Shown piece by piece: positions 9,528 through 18,290 of a stretch of DNA of 64,000 bases. The stretch spans positions 36,101 to 100,100 of the forward strand of contig CAXBML010000011.1 of assembly GCA_963976875.1 (NCBI GenBank), read 5' to 3'. The notes under the pieces are model-generated. The model did no database searches. It was not told the DNA's origin and saw only the letters and a program-made list of their open reading frames with translations. Position 1 is the first letter of the stretch. Each line of letters starts with the position of its first letter. A program made the position numbers and the translations under genes. This DNA is from Berkiella_A sp963976875. GTDB taxonomy: Bacteria; Pseudomonadota; Gammaproteobacteria; Berkiellales; Berkiellaceae.

Positions 9528-10286
9528 GTGCCTGAAATGAATAGTTTGTTGATTAACAAAAAAACTCCTCAAATATTGAGCCTTGCTGCAGACAGGGCAG
9601 GGCAGTGGGCGCAACATTCATGGAAATGGCTACATAGCTTTAGAGGTGCTTTATTAAGGCGCGTAGAAAATCAAAAGCGTGTTTCCACTCGAACCATGCG
9701 CTCAGACCAAAGACAAGCCATTCACCAGCTCCTACAAATAATTTTAAGCCACCTGGACTTAAAAACCATGCAGGTTGGCTTTTACCACCAAGAAACACAA
9801 ATGTTTGTTCACTTGAGCATTGGCTATCTATCCAGGAAAGCTCAATTATCAGAAAGACGAACCCAAAGAGCGTTATGCTGGTTGCAGCAATCAGGCTATC
9901 TATCTGCATTTAGACAGTCAAGCTATGACGAATTAACCAACGAATACATACATAAACCCTCAGTACGCCGAGTTCACCAAAAGCTACTATTCGAACTAGG
10001 AATCACTCCCAGAGCACTGCATAAAGCAAGAACACGTTCTAGCCAGAATTACCAAAACCGTTTAATTTCAAAAAAATTAAATCAAAACACAGGTGTTAGC
10101 CTAAAAACTAACCCTGTTGGCGACAACACACTAGCCACAATTCTAAAGCTTCCCTTTGCCAAACCTAAAAAGCCCATACCAACACACCCGCCCCCTAGTG
10201 TTTATTACGAAAAAATTAACAAAATAATGTCGATCTTCCCCAATATCAGCTTCGAAGAAGCAAAAAACATGCTGCCCCACCCATAA
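9528..10286 (+). CDS. repA: IncFII-type RepA plasmid replication initiator
   Basis: A 252-residue basic protein. Residues about 95-150 form a winged-helix-like segment (L-S-I-G-Y-L-S-R-K-A-Q-L-S then R-T-Q-R-A-L-x-W-L-Q-Q-S-G-Y-L). It is followed by a Y-D-E-L-T-N-E-Y-I-H-K-P-like stretch, matching the layout of IncFII RepA initiators, in which a similar block precedes a Y-x-P-T-D-I-like segment. The GTG start at 9528 is preceded by AGAGG; an ATG at 9537 is possible. A DnaA box lies about 85 bases downstream of the stop, as in the R1 origin. The C-terminal 70 residues are proline- and lysine-rich. Initiator assignment rests on pattern plus context. Confidence 0.72.
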   Translation: MPEMNSLLINKKTPQILSLAADRAGQWAQHSWKWLHSFRGALLRRVENQKRVSTRTMRSDQRQAIHQLLQIILSHLDLKTMQVGFYHQETQMFVHLSIGYLSRKAQLSERRTQRALCWLQQSGYLSAFRQSSYDELTNEYIHKPSVRRVHQKLLFELGITPRALHKARTRSSQNYQNRLISKKLNQNTGVSLKTNPVGDNTLATILKLPFAKPKKPIPTHPPPSVYYEKINKIMSIFPNISFEEAKNMLPHP

Positions 10287-10502
10287 CTTATCTAGATAAC
10301 TTTGTGTTAGAAATACAATTGTTTGTATAAAAATAGCAAAATACCCTACTATATTTCTTAAACTATGATACTTATCCACATACTTTTTTGCTTTCCAGGC
10401 TTGTCCACACTTTATCCCTGTTTACTGTCGTGTTTTTTTGTGTTGAATTACCTTATATATATTCATATAAATATAACTTTATATATAAATCTCTTATAAT
10501 AG
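10287..10502. other. Probable plasmid-type replication origin
   Basis: Immediately downstream of repA lies a perfect DnaA box TTATCCACA at 10372-10380 and a one-mismatch copy TTGTCCACA at 10401-10409. Then comes a nearly pure A+T segment (about 10436-10500), a candidate unwinding element. The order repA, DnaA box, AT-rich DNA matches IncFII/R1 origins, where RepA acts in cis on the DNA just downstream of its gene. The boxes are seen; origin activity is inferred. Confidence 0.65.
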
Positions 10503-10583
10503 TTGTTCATTAATAAAGCTATTAAAGAATCGACTAGATCTTTGGTCCATATTTTAAAGCATTCATACTCAAAGGTTATTGTT

Positions 10584-11312
10584 GTGGCAGAATTAGAAGC
10601 TGAGTCAGAATCCTATGCACTGACGCCCGGGCGCATTTTAGGCAGAAATTACCGAGTATTAGATTATCTCGGCAATGGCTGGGAAGGGGAAGTGTATAAG
10701 GTAGAAGAATGCCGTACAGGAATAATTCGGGCAGCTAAGTTATTTTATAAGCATTGCTATAAAATCACTAAACCACATATATTTTATGCAAAAAAACTAA
10801 ACAAACTTAGAAGCTGCCCCATTATAATTCAATATCATAACCAAGATGTTGTAACGGTTAGAAAAGAAAAAGTAGACTTTTTGATATCAGATTATGTCAG
10901 TGGTGAAGTTCTATCTGAATTTGTGGCTAAACAAAAAAATAAAAAATTGAACCCTTTTGAAGCTTTAAACTTATTTTATGCTTTAGTACAAGGAGTAGAA
11001 CATATACATTTCCAAGGTGAGTACCACGGAGACTTGCACGCGGATAATATAATGATTCAAAGAAAAGGGTTAAGTTTTGAAGTTAAGTTAATTGATTTTT
11101 TACACCTCGGCCGACCAACAAAGCTAAAAATTCAAGAAGATGTCTATGATTTAATTGGTGTTTTTTACGATATGCTCGGAGGACAAAAACATTATAAGGA
11201 CTTGCCCGCAAACATCAAAGGCATAATTTTAGGCCGTAAGAAAAACCTTATTGCAAAAAAATTCAAAATGGCGGGGCATTTAAGATTGTACCTTGAAAAT
11301 CTAACCTGGTAG
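10584..11312 (+). CDS. Eukaryotic-like protein kinase
   Basis: A 242-residue kinase-fold protein using the GTG at 10584, which has AAAGG 8 bases upstream; the frame stays open to a TTG at 10503. Residues 30-37 are the glycine-rich loop G-N-G-W-E-G-E-V and K52 in A-A-K-L-F is the ATP lysine. H-G-D-L-H-A-D-N (about 148-155) is the catalytic loop with D150 and N155, and I-D-F at about 170-172 replaces D-F-G as D-F-L. All key catalytic residues are present. The domain is short at the C-terminal lobe. It has no membrane segment and could be a housekeeping Ser/Thr kinase or a translocated effector kinase. It lies next to the origin region. Confidence 0.85.
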   Translation: MAELEAESESYALTPGRILGRNYRVLDYLGNGWEGEVYKVEECRTGIIRAAKLFYKHCYKITKPHIFYAKKLNKLRSCPIIIQYHNQDVVTVRKEKVDFLISDYVSGEVLSEFVAKQKNKKLNPFEALNLFYALVQGVEHIHFQGEYHGDLHADNIMIQRKGLSFEVKLIDFLHLGRPTKLKIQEDVYDLIGVFYDMLGGQKHYKDLPANIKGIILGRKKNLIAKKFKMAGHLRLYLENLTW

Positions 11313-11351
11313 TCTGTGGCGCCTAATTTTTAAGTGTGGTTTATAGCTGAT

Positions 11352-11367
11352 TGTTTCGCGTGAAACA
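11352..11367. other. Chromosomal-type parS-like site
   Basis: TGTTTCGCGTGAAACA differs at one central position from the widely conserved chromosomal parS TGTTTCACGTGAAACA, and the flanking T and A extend the inverted repeat by one base on each side. It lies in the short gap upstream of the MFS gene. Such sites usually cluster near chromosomal origins and are bound by the Spo0J-type ParB, not by a plasmid ParB. I found only this one copy in the window. Confidence 0.6.
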
Positions 11368-11404
11368 ATTACGTCAGACAACAAACAAATGGCTTGTATC
11401 AAAA

Positions 11405-12604
11405 ATGAATAAATCTATGCTTTTTCCGTTTTCACTTGTCTTCCTCGAAATTGGTACTTATCTAGCTAATGATATGTATTTGCCAGGGTTGCCAACAATC
11501 GCTAAAAATTTGGATATATCTCAAGATGCCGCACAATATACTTTGCTTGTATGGTTTCTAGGATCTGCTTCAATGCAACTGTTTACTGGGCCATTATCGG
11601 ACCGGTTTGGTAGGCGTGTTGTCTTATTAACTGGTGCAATGTTATTTTTCTTTTCATCTTTAATTTGCGCTTTAACGGCCAACTTAAGCCTAATGTTACT
11701 AGCTAGATTTGTTCAAGGGGGCACAATAGGGGCCATTGTTGTGCCTGGGTATGCGGCGGTTCATGAGTCATACGATACGCATGCTGCCATTAAAATTATA
11801 GCCATTATGAGCTCAGTAACAATTTTAGCGCCTGCATTTGGCCCACTATTGGGTGCCATCGTTATTGAGATTAGTCATTGGCGCTTTATTTTTTGGAGCC
11901 TCGCTATTTGGGGAGGCGTCGCTAGCATTATATTATTTAAAGTCATGCCCGAAACAAACTTAAACCCCATTCCTATCAAAATAAAAGAAGTCATTGTCGA
12001 CTATTGGAACATTTCAATTAGAGCGTCTTTCTTGCGATATGCCTTAACATTTTGTCTATTATTTTTAGCATTTATTTGTTGGATAGTAGAAAGTCCATTT
12101 ATCATTATTGAAACCCGTGGAGTAGGGCGGTTGGAATTCGGCATTATTCAAATGCTAATTTTTGGTTGTTTTTTAATAGGTGCACAATTCACTAGAATTT
12201 TAATTGATCGCTTTAGGACAGAAACAATAATATGGGTGGGTTTATTTACAGCATGCATAGGCGTTCTCGCATTAGTTGTTTTAGTTCACTTGGATCTTGA
12301 TTCTCTATATGCAGTGGTTGTGGCTATGATGTGTGTTTCATTAGGTTCATCCATTACCTTTGGCCCTTTGAATCGCGGTGCGATTGAGTCTTGTATAGAG
12401 CCAATGGGTAGAAGAACAGCAATATCATCGACGTTTATGGGAATTTTTGGTGTTTTAGGTGTTATTTTAGTTACTATCTTTAATGATAAAACACTCGAAA
12501 ATATTTCCTATTTAGTTGTATTGGGGATACTTGCTGCGGTCATGGTTTATAGTTCGCTGACTTTTTATGTGAACCATAAGAATGATACAAAAAAAGACGC
12601 TTAA
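11405..12604 (+). CDS. MFS transporter, Bcr/CflA drug-resistance type
   Basis: A 399-residue membrane protein of the major facilitator superfamily with about 12 hydrophobic segments. The first helix carries D-M-Y-L-P-x-L-P, typical of the Bcr/CflA subfamily. G-P-L-S-D-R-F-G-R-R is the loop 2-3 motif A, and the L-A-R-F-V-Q-G motif follows. The family exports drugs or small metabolites using the proton gradient. The ATG at 11405 is chosen because an upstream TTG start at 11351 would put the parS-like site inside the coding sequence and add a non-family extension. The gene stands alone after the kinase gene. Confidence 0.9.
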   Translation: MNKSMLFPFSLVFLEIGTYLANDMYLPGLPTIAKNLDISQDAAQYTLLVWFLGSASMQLFTGPLSDRFGRRVVLLTGAMLFFFSSLICALTANLSLMLLARFVQGGTIGAIVVPGYAAVHESYDTHAAIKIIAIMSSVTILAPAFGPLLGAIVIEISHWRFIFWSLAIWGGVASIILFKVMPETNLNPIPIKIKEVIVDYWNISIRASFLRYALTFCLLFLAFICWIVESPFIIIETRGVGRLEFGIIQMLIFGCFLIGAQFTRILIDRFRTETIIWVGLFTACIGVLALVVLVHLDLDSLYAVVVAMMCVSLGSSITFGPLNRGAIESCIEPMGRRTAISSTFMGIFGVLGVILVTIFNDKTLENISYLVVLGILAAVMVYSSLTFYVNHKNDTKKDA

Positions 12605-12790
12605 TTGACTGTCGTATATTGTACTAATAAATGAATATTTATAAGAAGATTGCAACTGAAGCACTTGTGTAATCCCGCCGGTGAAACTCTAGAATATCAC
12701 CATAGGCTTCAGTTGCTGAAACAAGTGTATCAGACAAGGTTTTATTTTCCCAACTTGCTAACAAGGCGAAATGGCTTTTTTGTTTTAATT

Positions 12791-13171
12791 TTACAATAAG
12801 CTGCTCACTAGAATTATTACGCCAAGCAATATATAGAAAATACTTGAGAATAAAAATATTTTTTTCATGTGCAGAATTTTGTTTGCTACTGCATAAAATA
12901 GTCTGGGGTAACACATAAAGACAGCGAGCTCCAAGCTCATGATCCAACCAATAAGCGTAACGATAATGCCAGTCCCAGACCATATGTTATGTAGCAGGAT
13001 AGTAAACAGCCCCAGAGGCATCATACTAATTGCAAATACTTTGAGCTGTTCTGGGTTTTTCATCCAAGATGTTAGTAGTTTTTTCCACTCGCGGCCAGCA
13101 GTCAATAATGAGATCCCGATAATTAAAAACCAAAGGGCATAAAATTTTTCAAAAATCATTGCAACTTCCAT
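12791..13171 (-). CDS. Small four-helix membrane protein
   Basis: A 126-residue protein with four hydrophobic segments (about residues 8-24, 44-64, 66-88 and 103-125). I do not recognise the family with confidence. The ATG at 13171 follows AAGGAAG at good spacing. It converges with the MFS gene and lies divergent from nothing obvious; the 186 bases between the two stops contain no clear gene. Confidence 0.7.
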   Translation of the reverse strand: MEVAMIFEKFYALWFLIIGISLLTAGREWKKLLTSWMKNPEQLKVFAISMMPLGLFTILLHNIWSGTGIIVTLIGWIMSLELAVFMCYPRLFYAVANKILHMKKIFLFSSIFYILLGVIILVSSLL

Positions 13172-13296
13172 GTAGCTTCCTTAATTGGTAGTAGTATATT
13201 AGAGTCTATGTTGGTGATTTATAACATGCTCTATCATATAGTTTAAAACCTGATTTCTACAACACATATAGGTTTGAATTTTACATTTTCTTGTAG

Positions 13297-15168
13297 TTAT
13301 TTAACTTGTTCTGAGATTAAGACTTCCACAAAAAATTTATTCTGTTCTTCCAGTGCCGTAACAATATTTTCAGATTTTCTGAAACCATGTTGTTCTCCTG
13401 GAAATAAAAAATAGGATGTTTTAATGCCTTTTTCTTTTAAAGCGAAATACATAGCCTCTGCTTGGTTGGGCGGGACTATTTCATCTTCTGCTCCTTGGAA
13501 AAAAATAATAGGCGCAGACAGTTTTTTAGTATTTTCAATGGGGGCTCTTTGTCGGTACAAATTCTTAGCTTCTGGGTAGGGACCAATAAGTCTATCTAAG
13601 TATTTAGCTTCAAATTTATGTGTTTCTTTGGCTAATGCTTCTAAATTACTCACGCCATAATGGCTGGCCCCCACATGAAAAGTATTCGTAAAGGTCAGTG
13701 CAGCTAAGGTGGTATAGCCTCCGGCACTGCCCCCAGTAATGGCTAATTTATTGCTATTTACCTTATTTTGTGAGCTGAGGTATTTTGCAACAGCAGAGCA
13801 ATCGTCAATATCATATATTCCCCATTGGCCTTCTAAACTTTTTCTATACTGTCTGCCATAACCGGTGCTACCGGCATAATTTACGTCGGCAAAAGCAAAA
13901 CCTCTGCTTGTCCAATACTGGATTTGTAAGTTTAAGTTAGGGCTAGCACTTGCTGTAGGGCCTCCATGGCTTTTAACTATAAGAGGAGGCAAACTGTGCG
14001 CCATACCCTGATAGTGTTTGTTTTTGGGAGGATAAAAATAGGCATACGCTTGTCGGCCATCAGTTGTATCAAACTGGATATGTTCTGGTGCACTCAAATA
14101 GTCTGAATGTACTTGTAAATCTAAGCTACTTTGTAAGGTGGTATGCTTGTAGTCAGGGGTTAATTTTATGATTCTGGTTGGTAGAGTGGAGGAGCCTGCG
14201 AGCATAACCAAGTTGTTATCATTACATCTAATTTGACTAAAGGAGGTGAACGGTAAATTTATTTCGGATAGTTTATCTGCATCATATTCAAAAAGTTTTC
14301 CCATTCCCTGCTCTGAAAATGTACAGATAATTTTGTCATTATAGAATCCCCAGGTTGACATATTAAAGACCCATTGAGGTAGGCCAATTTCACTATTCAC
14401 TTTAAAAACAGGGGTAATGATCGTGTCACTAACAGCATAAAGATTCCACCAATTTGATTTATCTGAGATAACAAATAATTGATTATCCTTGCGCCATTGT
14501 GGTTGAAAAAAAGATTGCTCTATTACTTTAGGCTCTATTTGTTGGGGGGAGCTTATACCATTATCAGATAGTTTAGCTGTCCATAGTTCATTATTATCCC
14601 AGGGCATATTGGGTTGGTTCCAACAGATCCAGGCAATATTTTTATAATCAGAGCTAATTGCAATACTTGCATAAAAGTCTTTACCATCAGTGATTTTGGA
14701 GATTTTTCCTGATTCAGTATCAATTTGAGCAATATAATTCTCAGGTATTTTATTTTCAGTATGTGATTCTGCAACCGCAATAATACCAAAGGGGGTAACA
14801 TGCATATCTGCAAATCGTGTACCGGCTTGGGTGATGGCTCTTGGTTTTTGATCAGGTTTTAGCTCGTAAATTTTTTGATCTGTATAATTTACAAAGTAGA
14901 TAATATCGTCTTTAACGGTAAAGGCAGAGCCACCATACTCATGAACTCTGCTTCTTGCATTATAATCGTCAGGTAAAATGTCTGTGGTTTTATGATTAGA
15001 CTGTTTGACAATAACATATCTTCCCCCTTCAGAAGGGCGCATTTCGGACCAGTAGATATTATTATTATCAAGAACAATATCCTGGAATGCGATATTGTTT
15101 TTCGCAACCATCTCCGCGCCAATTGGAGAATCCCAAGTTCCAAACTCTGCGGTGATTATTTCTGACAT
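13297..15168 (-). CDS. S9-family prolyl oligopeptidase / acylaminoacyl peptidase
   Basis: A 623-residue cytosolic serine peptidase. The N-terminal half (about 1-370) has repeated W/Y-rich strands consistent with a beta-propeller, including S-R-V-H-E-Y-G-G. The C-terminal alpha/beta-hydrolase domain has the nucleophile motif G-G-S-A-G-G near residue 482, the acid region G-A-E-D-E-I-V-P-P and the histidine in E-Q-H-G-F near the C terminus. Enzymes of this group cleave short peptides. No signal peptide is seen. AGGAAA precedes the ATG. The gene is monocistronic, divergent from the double-glycine peptide gene that starts about 170 bases away. Confidence 0.92.
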   Translation of the reverse strand: MSEIITAEFGTWDSPIGAEMVAKNNIAFQDIVLDNNNIYWSEMRPSEGGRYVIVKQSNHKTTDILPDDYNARSRVHEYGGSAFTVKDDIIYFVNYTDQKIYELKPDQKPRAITQAGTRFADMHVTPFGIIAVAESHTENKIPENYIAQIDTESGKISKITDGKDFYASIAISSDYKNIAWICWNQPNMPWDNNELWTAKLSDNGISSPQQIEPKVIEQSFFQPQWRKDNQLFVISDKSNWWNLYAVSDTIITPVFKVNSEIGLPQWVFNMSTWGFYNDKIICTFSEQGMGKLFEYDADKLSEINLPFTSFSQIRCNDNNLVMLAGSSTLPTRIIKLTPDYKHTTLQSSLDLQVHSDYLSAPEHIQFDTTDGRQAYAYFYPPKNKHYQGMAHSLPPLIVKSHGGPTASASPNLNLQIQYWTSRGFAFADVNYAGSTGYGRQYRKSLEGQWGIYDIDDCSAVAKYLSSQNKVNSNKLAITGGSAGGYTTLAALTFTNTFHVGASHYGVSNLEALAKETHKFEAKYLDRLIGPYPEAKNLYRQRAPIENTKKLSAPIIFFQGAEDEIVPPNQAEAMYFALKEKGIKTSYFLFPGEQHGFRKSENIVTALEEQNKFFVEVLISEQVK

Positions 15169-15339
15169 CCTAACTTTCCTATATAACCAATTGTATTTTC
15201 AATTGGAAGTATGCTGAAAAAAGCGGACTGAATCAAACTTAGCTCCCATTTAAAAATGATATATTGCCTTAAGATATTATTGACTTGTTGTATTATCCGG
15301 GTAAGATTTCTACCTAAAAGGAAATGGGTGGATAAAAGT

Positions 15340-15579
15340 ATGATAGAGTTAACAAACCAAGATGTTGGCCAGGTTACTGGTGGTAGCGTTTCAGGTGTCT
15401 TGGTATATGGGACAATTGGTTTTTGGGTTGGTGGTATTTCTGGTTTTTGTATTGGTGTTCTTCCTACCATTCCAGGGGCTCTTATTGGTATGACTATTGG
15501 AGCTTATTTGGGTACAGACAAGGAGCAGAAAGTTATTATTATTCGAGAGGGTGCTGAAATTTCAGCTAATTATGAATAA
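15340..15579 (+). CDS. Double-glycine-leader bacteriocin-like peptide
   Basis: A 79-residue peptide using the ATG at 15340, which has GGTGG upstream; the frame is open further upstream but those residues look unlike a leader. Residues 1-15 (M-I-E-L-T-N-Q-D-V-G-Q-V-T-G-G) match double-glycine leaders cleaved by C39-peptidase ABC transporters. The predicted mature part is rich in glycine and hydrophobic residues with G-x-x-x-G patterns from about 20 to 62, like class II bacteriocins, and then has a charged tail. No C39 transporter or immunity gene is recognisable nearby. Leader and composition are seen; bacteriocin function is inferred. Confidence 0.65.
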   Translation: MIELTNQDVGQVTGGSVSGVLVYGTIGFWVGGISGFCIGVLPTIPGALIGMTIGAYLGTDKEQKVIIIREGAEISANYE

Positions 15580-15656
15580 GCATAGAAGTGATGAAGTGGT
15601 TTTTGAAGAATATAATATCGTTTACATGGCATGTGATCTAAAGAAGGAAATTTTAA

Positions 15657-16124
15657 ATGGATGAAATAGCTGAAAGTAAAAAGTGTCCAATGTTTTCATT
15701 TCAGTCAACAAATGAAGACTTAAGAAAACTGAGTGATTTGAAAGGCCAAAAAGTGGTGTTATATTTTTACCCCCGAGATAATACGCCAGGCTGCACGAGT
15801 GAAGCATTAGATTTTAAATCAAAATTAAGAAGCTTTAAAAACCAAAATGCTGTTATTTTGGGTGTATCTAGAGATAGTTTAAAAAGCCACTTTAAATTTA
15901 TTGAAAAATATAAATTACCATTTGACTTGATTTCAGATGAAGATGAGAATATTTGTAATCTTTTTGATGTTATCAAAGAAAAAAATATGTATGGCAAAAA
16001 AATAATGGGTATTGAACGCTCAACTTTTATTATTGATGAAAAGGGCGTGATCATTAAAATTTGGCGCAAAATTAAAGTGGTGGATCATGTACAAGAAGTT
16101 TTGGCGGTGTTAAAAAGCATATGA
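15657..16124 (+). CDS. bcp: Peroxiredoxin, Bcp/PrxQ type
   Basis: A 155-residue thioredoxin-fold peroxidase. Y-F-Y-P-R-D-N-T-P-G-C-T carries the peroxidatic cysteine. The second cysteine found five residues later in classical E. coli-type Bcp is absent (the sequence continues S-E-A-L-D-F), so it is probably a 1-Cys form or uses an external thiol. R-S-T-F-I-I-D fits the conserved arginine region. AAGGAAA lies upstream of the ATG. The stop overlaps the start of the acetyltransferase gene by four bases, so the two are translationally coupled. It reduces hydrogen and organic peroxides in the cytoplasm. Confidence 0.92.
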   Translation: MDEIAESKKCPMFSFQSTNEDLRKLSDLKGQKVVLYFYPRDNTPGCTSEALDFKSKLRSFKNQNAVILGVSRDSLKSHFKFIEKYKLPFDLISDEDENICNLFDVIKEKNMYGKKIMGIERSTFIIDEKGVIIKIWRKIKVVDHVQEVLAVLKSI

Positions 16125-16708
16125 ATTCGCTTATAATCACACGAGTCAAAGGTAAGGAAGCGCATGAACATTTGCATAATTTGGCTGCTCTTAGGATAGA
16201 AATATTTAAAGAATATCCCTATCTTTACCAGGGAGACTTAGATTATGAGCTTACATACCTCAAAACATACTTAAATTCGTTAGAGACCAATATAGTCTTA
16301 GTGAAAGACGAAGATAAAATAATCGGCTATTCAACAGCAATACCACTTATATTTGAGTCAGCAGCTTGTCAGAAGCCTTTTATTGAAAATAACTTTGCGC
16401 TGGAAAAATATTTTTATCTTGGGGAGTCGATTTTATTACCTGAGTACAGGAATCGTGGTGTATACAGAAAATTTTTTGAAGAAAGAGAAATGGCAGCAAA
16501 AGAATACGGTTGTTCTATTACAACGTTTTGCGCTATTCATCGAGAAAAAAATGATGTAAGAAGGCCAAAGGAATACTCGTCATTAAATCCTGTCTGGCAA
16601 TATTTTGGCTATAAAAAAAATAAGCTATGGACAGAGTTTTCATGGGTGGAAATTGGACAGAAGGACGAAACGATTAATCGTATGTTGTTTTGGGAAAAGA
16701 AAATATAG
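16121..16708 (+). CDS. GNAT-family acetyltransferase
   Basis: A 195-residue protein with a GNAT-like core: a V-K-D-E-D-K-I-I-G-Y-S strand pair around residues 67-78, then L-G-E-S-I-L-L-P-E-Y-R-N-R-G-V-Y as the acetyl-CoA binding motif A (about 105-121). The substrate is unknown. It overlaps the peroxiredoxin gene by ATGA, indicating a two-gene operon. No feature points to a specific substrate. Confidence 0.82.
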   Translation: MNSLIITRVKGKEAHEHLHNLAALRIEIFKEYPYLYQGDLDYELTYLKTYLNSLETNIVLVKDEDKIIGYSTAIPLIFESAACQKPFIENNFALEKYFYLGESILLPEYRNRGVYRKFFEEREMAAKEYGCSITTFCAIHREKNDVRRPKEYSSLNPVWQYFGYKKNKLWTEFSWVEIGQKDETINRMLFWEKKI

Positions 16709-16802
16709 ATAGTTTCTTACCTGACGTATAATGTTTCCGGTGTCTTTGAAGTTGGTGTATACTGCTTTTTTAAGATTATACGATGATTGGGACTAAAATA
16801 TA

Positions 16803-17792
16803 GTGGATGTAATGGACATCAATTTAAGACTCAGAAGAATGCGTAGGACACCTGCGCTAAGAAATATGGTATCTGAGACTATCTTGACTAAAAGTGATTT
16901 GATTTTGCCTTTATTTATAAAGCATGGCTCAAATATAAAGGTGCCAATTCAGTCTATGATAGGTCATTATCAGTTGAGCGTTGATAATTTAAGCGAAGAG
17001 ATTCATCTTTTGATGGATTTAGGTATTGAGTCGGTGCTTTTGTTTGGGATTCCGTTTAGTAAGGACGGTATGGCAAAAGATTCCTATTCTGATAATGGTA
17101 TAATTCAACAGGCCATTCATACCATTAAAAATATTGCGCCTCATATGACGGTTGTTACGGATGTTTGCTGTTGTGAGTATACAGATCATGGGCATTGCGG
17201 GGTTCTCTCAGATAATACTGGCCACCTTGATGTTGATAACGATCGGACTTTAGCATTATTTGCCAAACAAGCAATAAGTCATGCTCAAGCTGGGGCCGAT
17301 ATTATTGCGCCCAGCGGGATGATGGATGGCCAGGTCGGCATCATTCGTTCAGCGCTAGATCATGCCGATTTTTCTCACATCCCTATTATGAGTTACTCAG
17401 CAAAGTATGCTTCTGCTTTATATGGTCCTTTTAGGCAAGCTGCAGAGGGCGTCCCGCAATTTGGTGACAGAAAAAGTTATCAAATGAACCCCGCAAATGG
17501 TAACGAAGCGTTAAGAGAGGTCGCGCTTGATCTCCAAGAAGGGGCGGATATTGTTATGGTGAAACCAGCACATGCTTATCTAGATGTTATTCATCGAATA
17601 AAAACCAAATATCCAGAAGTACCTTTAGCGGCATACCATGTGAGTGGTGAATTTGCCATGATTAAAGCCGCCGCACAAGCAGGTTGGATTGATGGAGAGC
17701 AAGCCGCAATAGAAATTTTGACTGGCATTAAACGCGCTGGAGCAGATATTATTATTAACTACTTCTCTAAAGAAATAGCAAAATTACTATAA
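16803..17792 (+). CDS. hemB: Delta-aminolevulinic acid dehydratase (porphobilinogen synthase)
   Basis: A 329-residue HemB, which condenses two 5-aminolevulinate molecules to porphobilinogen in heme synthesis. The catalytic lysines are K201 (S-A-K-Y-A-S) and K254 (M-V-K-P-A-H, Schiff base). The metal loop D-V-C-C-C-E-Y-T-D-H-G-H-C-G has the cysteines of the zinc-dependent type. Length is normal. The GTG at 16803 is used; an ATG three codons on is an equally plausible start. It is followed after 9 bases by an acetyltransferase and pncC on the same strand, a likely operon. It is an essential housekeeping gene, so its presence bears on whether this replicon is dispensable. Confidence 0.97.
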   Translation: MDVMDINLRLRRMRRTPALRNMVSETILTKSDLILPLFIKHGSNIKVPIQSMIGHYQLSVDNLSEEIHLLMDLGIESVLLFGIPFSKDGMAKDSYSDNGIIQQAIHTIKNIAPHMTVVTDVCCCEYTDHGHCGVLSDNTGHLDVDNDRTLALFAKQAISHAQAGADIIAPSGMMDGQVGIIRSALDHADFSHIPIMSYSAKYASALYGPFRQAAEGVPQFGDRKSYQMNPANGNEALREVALDLQEGADIVMVKPAHAYLDVIHRIKTKYPEVPLAAYHVSGEFAMIKAAAQAGWIDGEQAAIEILTGIKRAGADIIINYFSKEIAKLL

Positions 17793-17801
17793 GATATCAT
17801 T

Positions 17802-18290
17802 ATGATAGAGCCTACATTTTCTATTCGTTCAGCAGAGCTAGATGACATGAATGTTTTATTGCGATTTATTCGTGATTTAGCAGAGCTTCAAGGGATATTA
17901 GATAGACTTATTGCAGATGAAAAATATTTATCCACTTTATTATTTGAATCGAATAGTGCAAGCGAGGCGATTGTCCTGGAATATCAAAACGAAGTCGTTG
18001 GTTTTGCTATTTTTAGCACAATGAACATTAATAGACTGTATCAAGATACGCCTGCCTTATATATAGATGAGCTATACATAGCGCCTGACTTTAGATCTAA
18101 AGGCTTTGGTAAAGCTTTTTTTATGTATATTGCTAATATCGCAAAACAACGAAAGTTAAATAGAGTCGAGTGGTGGGTTGTTGAAGGGAATGACAAAGCT
18201 GCTGACTTCTATAGGCGCTTGGGCGCTGTCGCCTTTCCAGAATACAATGTATGGCGCTTAAAGCAAGAACAGTTTGCTCATGTCAACTGA
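17802..18290 (+). CDS. GNAT-family N-acetyltransferase, diamine acetyltransferase-like
   Basis: A 162-residue GNAT protein resembling the spermidine/diamine and thialysine acetyltransferase group: R-S-A-E-x-x-D at the N terminus, L-Y-I-D-E-L-Y-I-A-P-x-F-R-S-K-G-F-G-K-A (motif A) and R-V-E-W-W-V-V-E-G-N-x-x-A-x-x-F-Y-R-R-L-G-A (motif B). It probably acetylates an amine or thialysine. It starts 9 bases after hemB and its end overlaps the pncC start by 11 bases, so it sits in the middle of a coupled run. Confidence 0.88.
   Translation: MIEPTFSIRSAELDDMNVLLRFIRDLAELQGILDRLIADEKYLSTLLFESNSASEAIVLEYQNEVVGFAIFSTMNINRLYQDTPALYIDELYIAPDFRSKGFGKAFFMYIANIAKQRKLNRVEWWVVEGNDKAADFYRRLGAVAFPEYNVWRLKQEQFAHVN

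Noticed and set aside
12639..12983. 114-residue reading frame overlapping the small membrane protein gene
   Set aside because: It lies in another frame of the 12791-13171 gene, which has the better start site and four clean hydrophobic segments.
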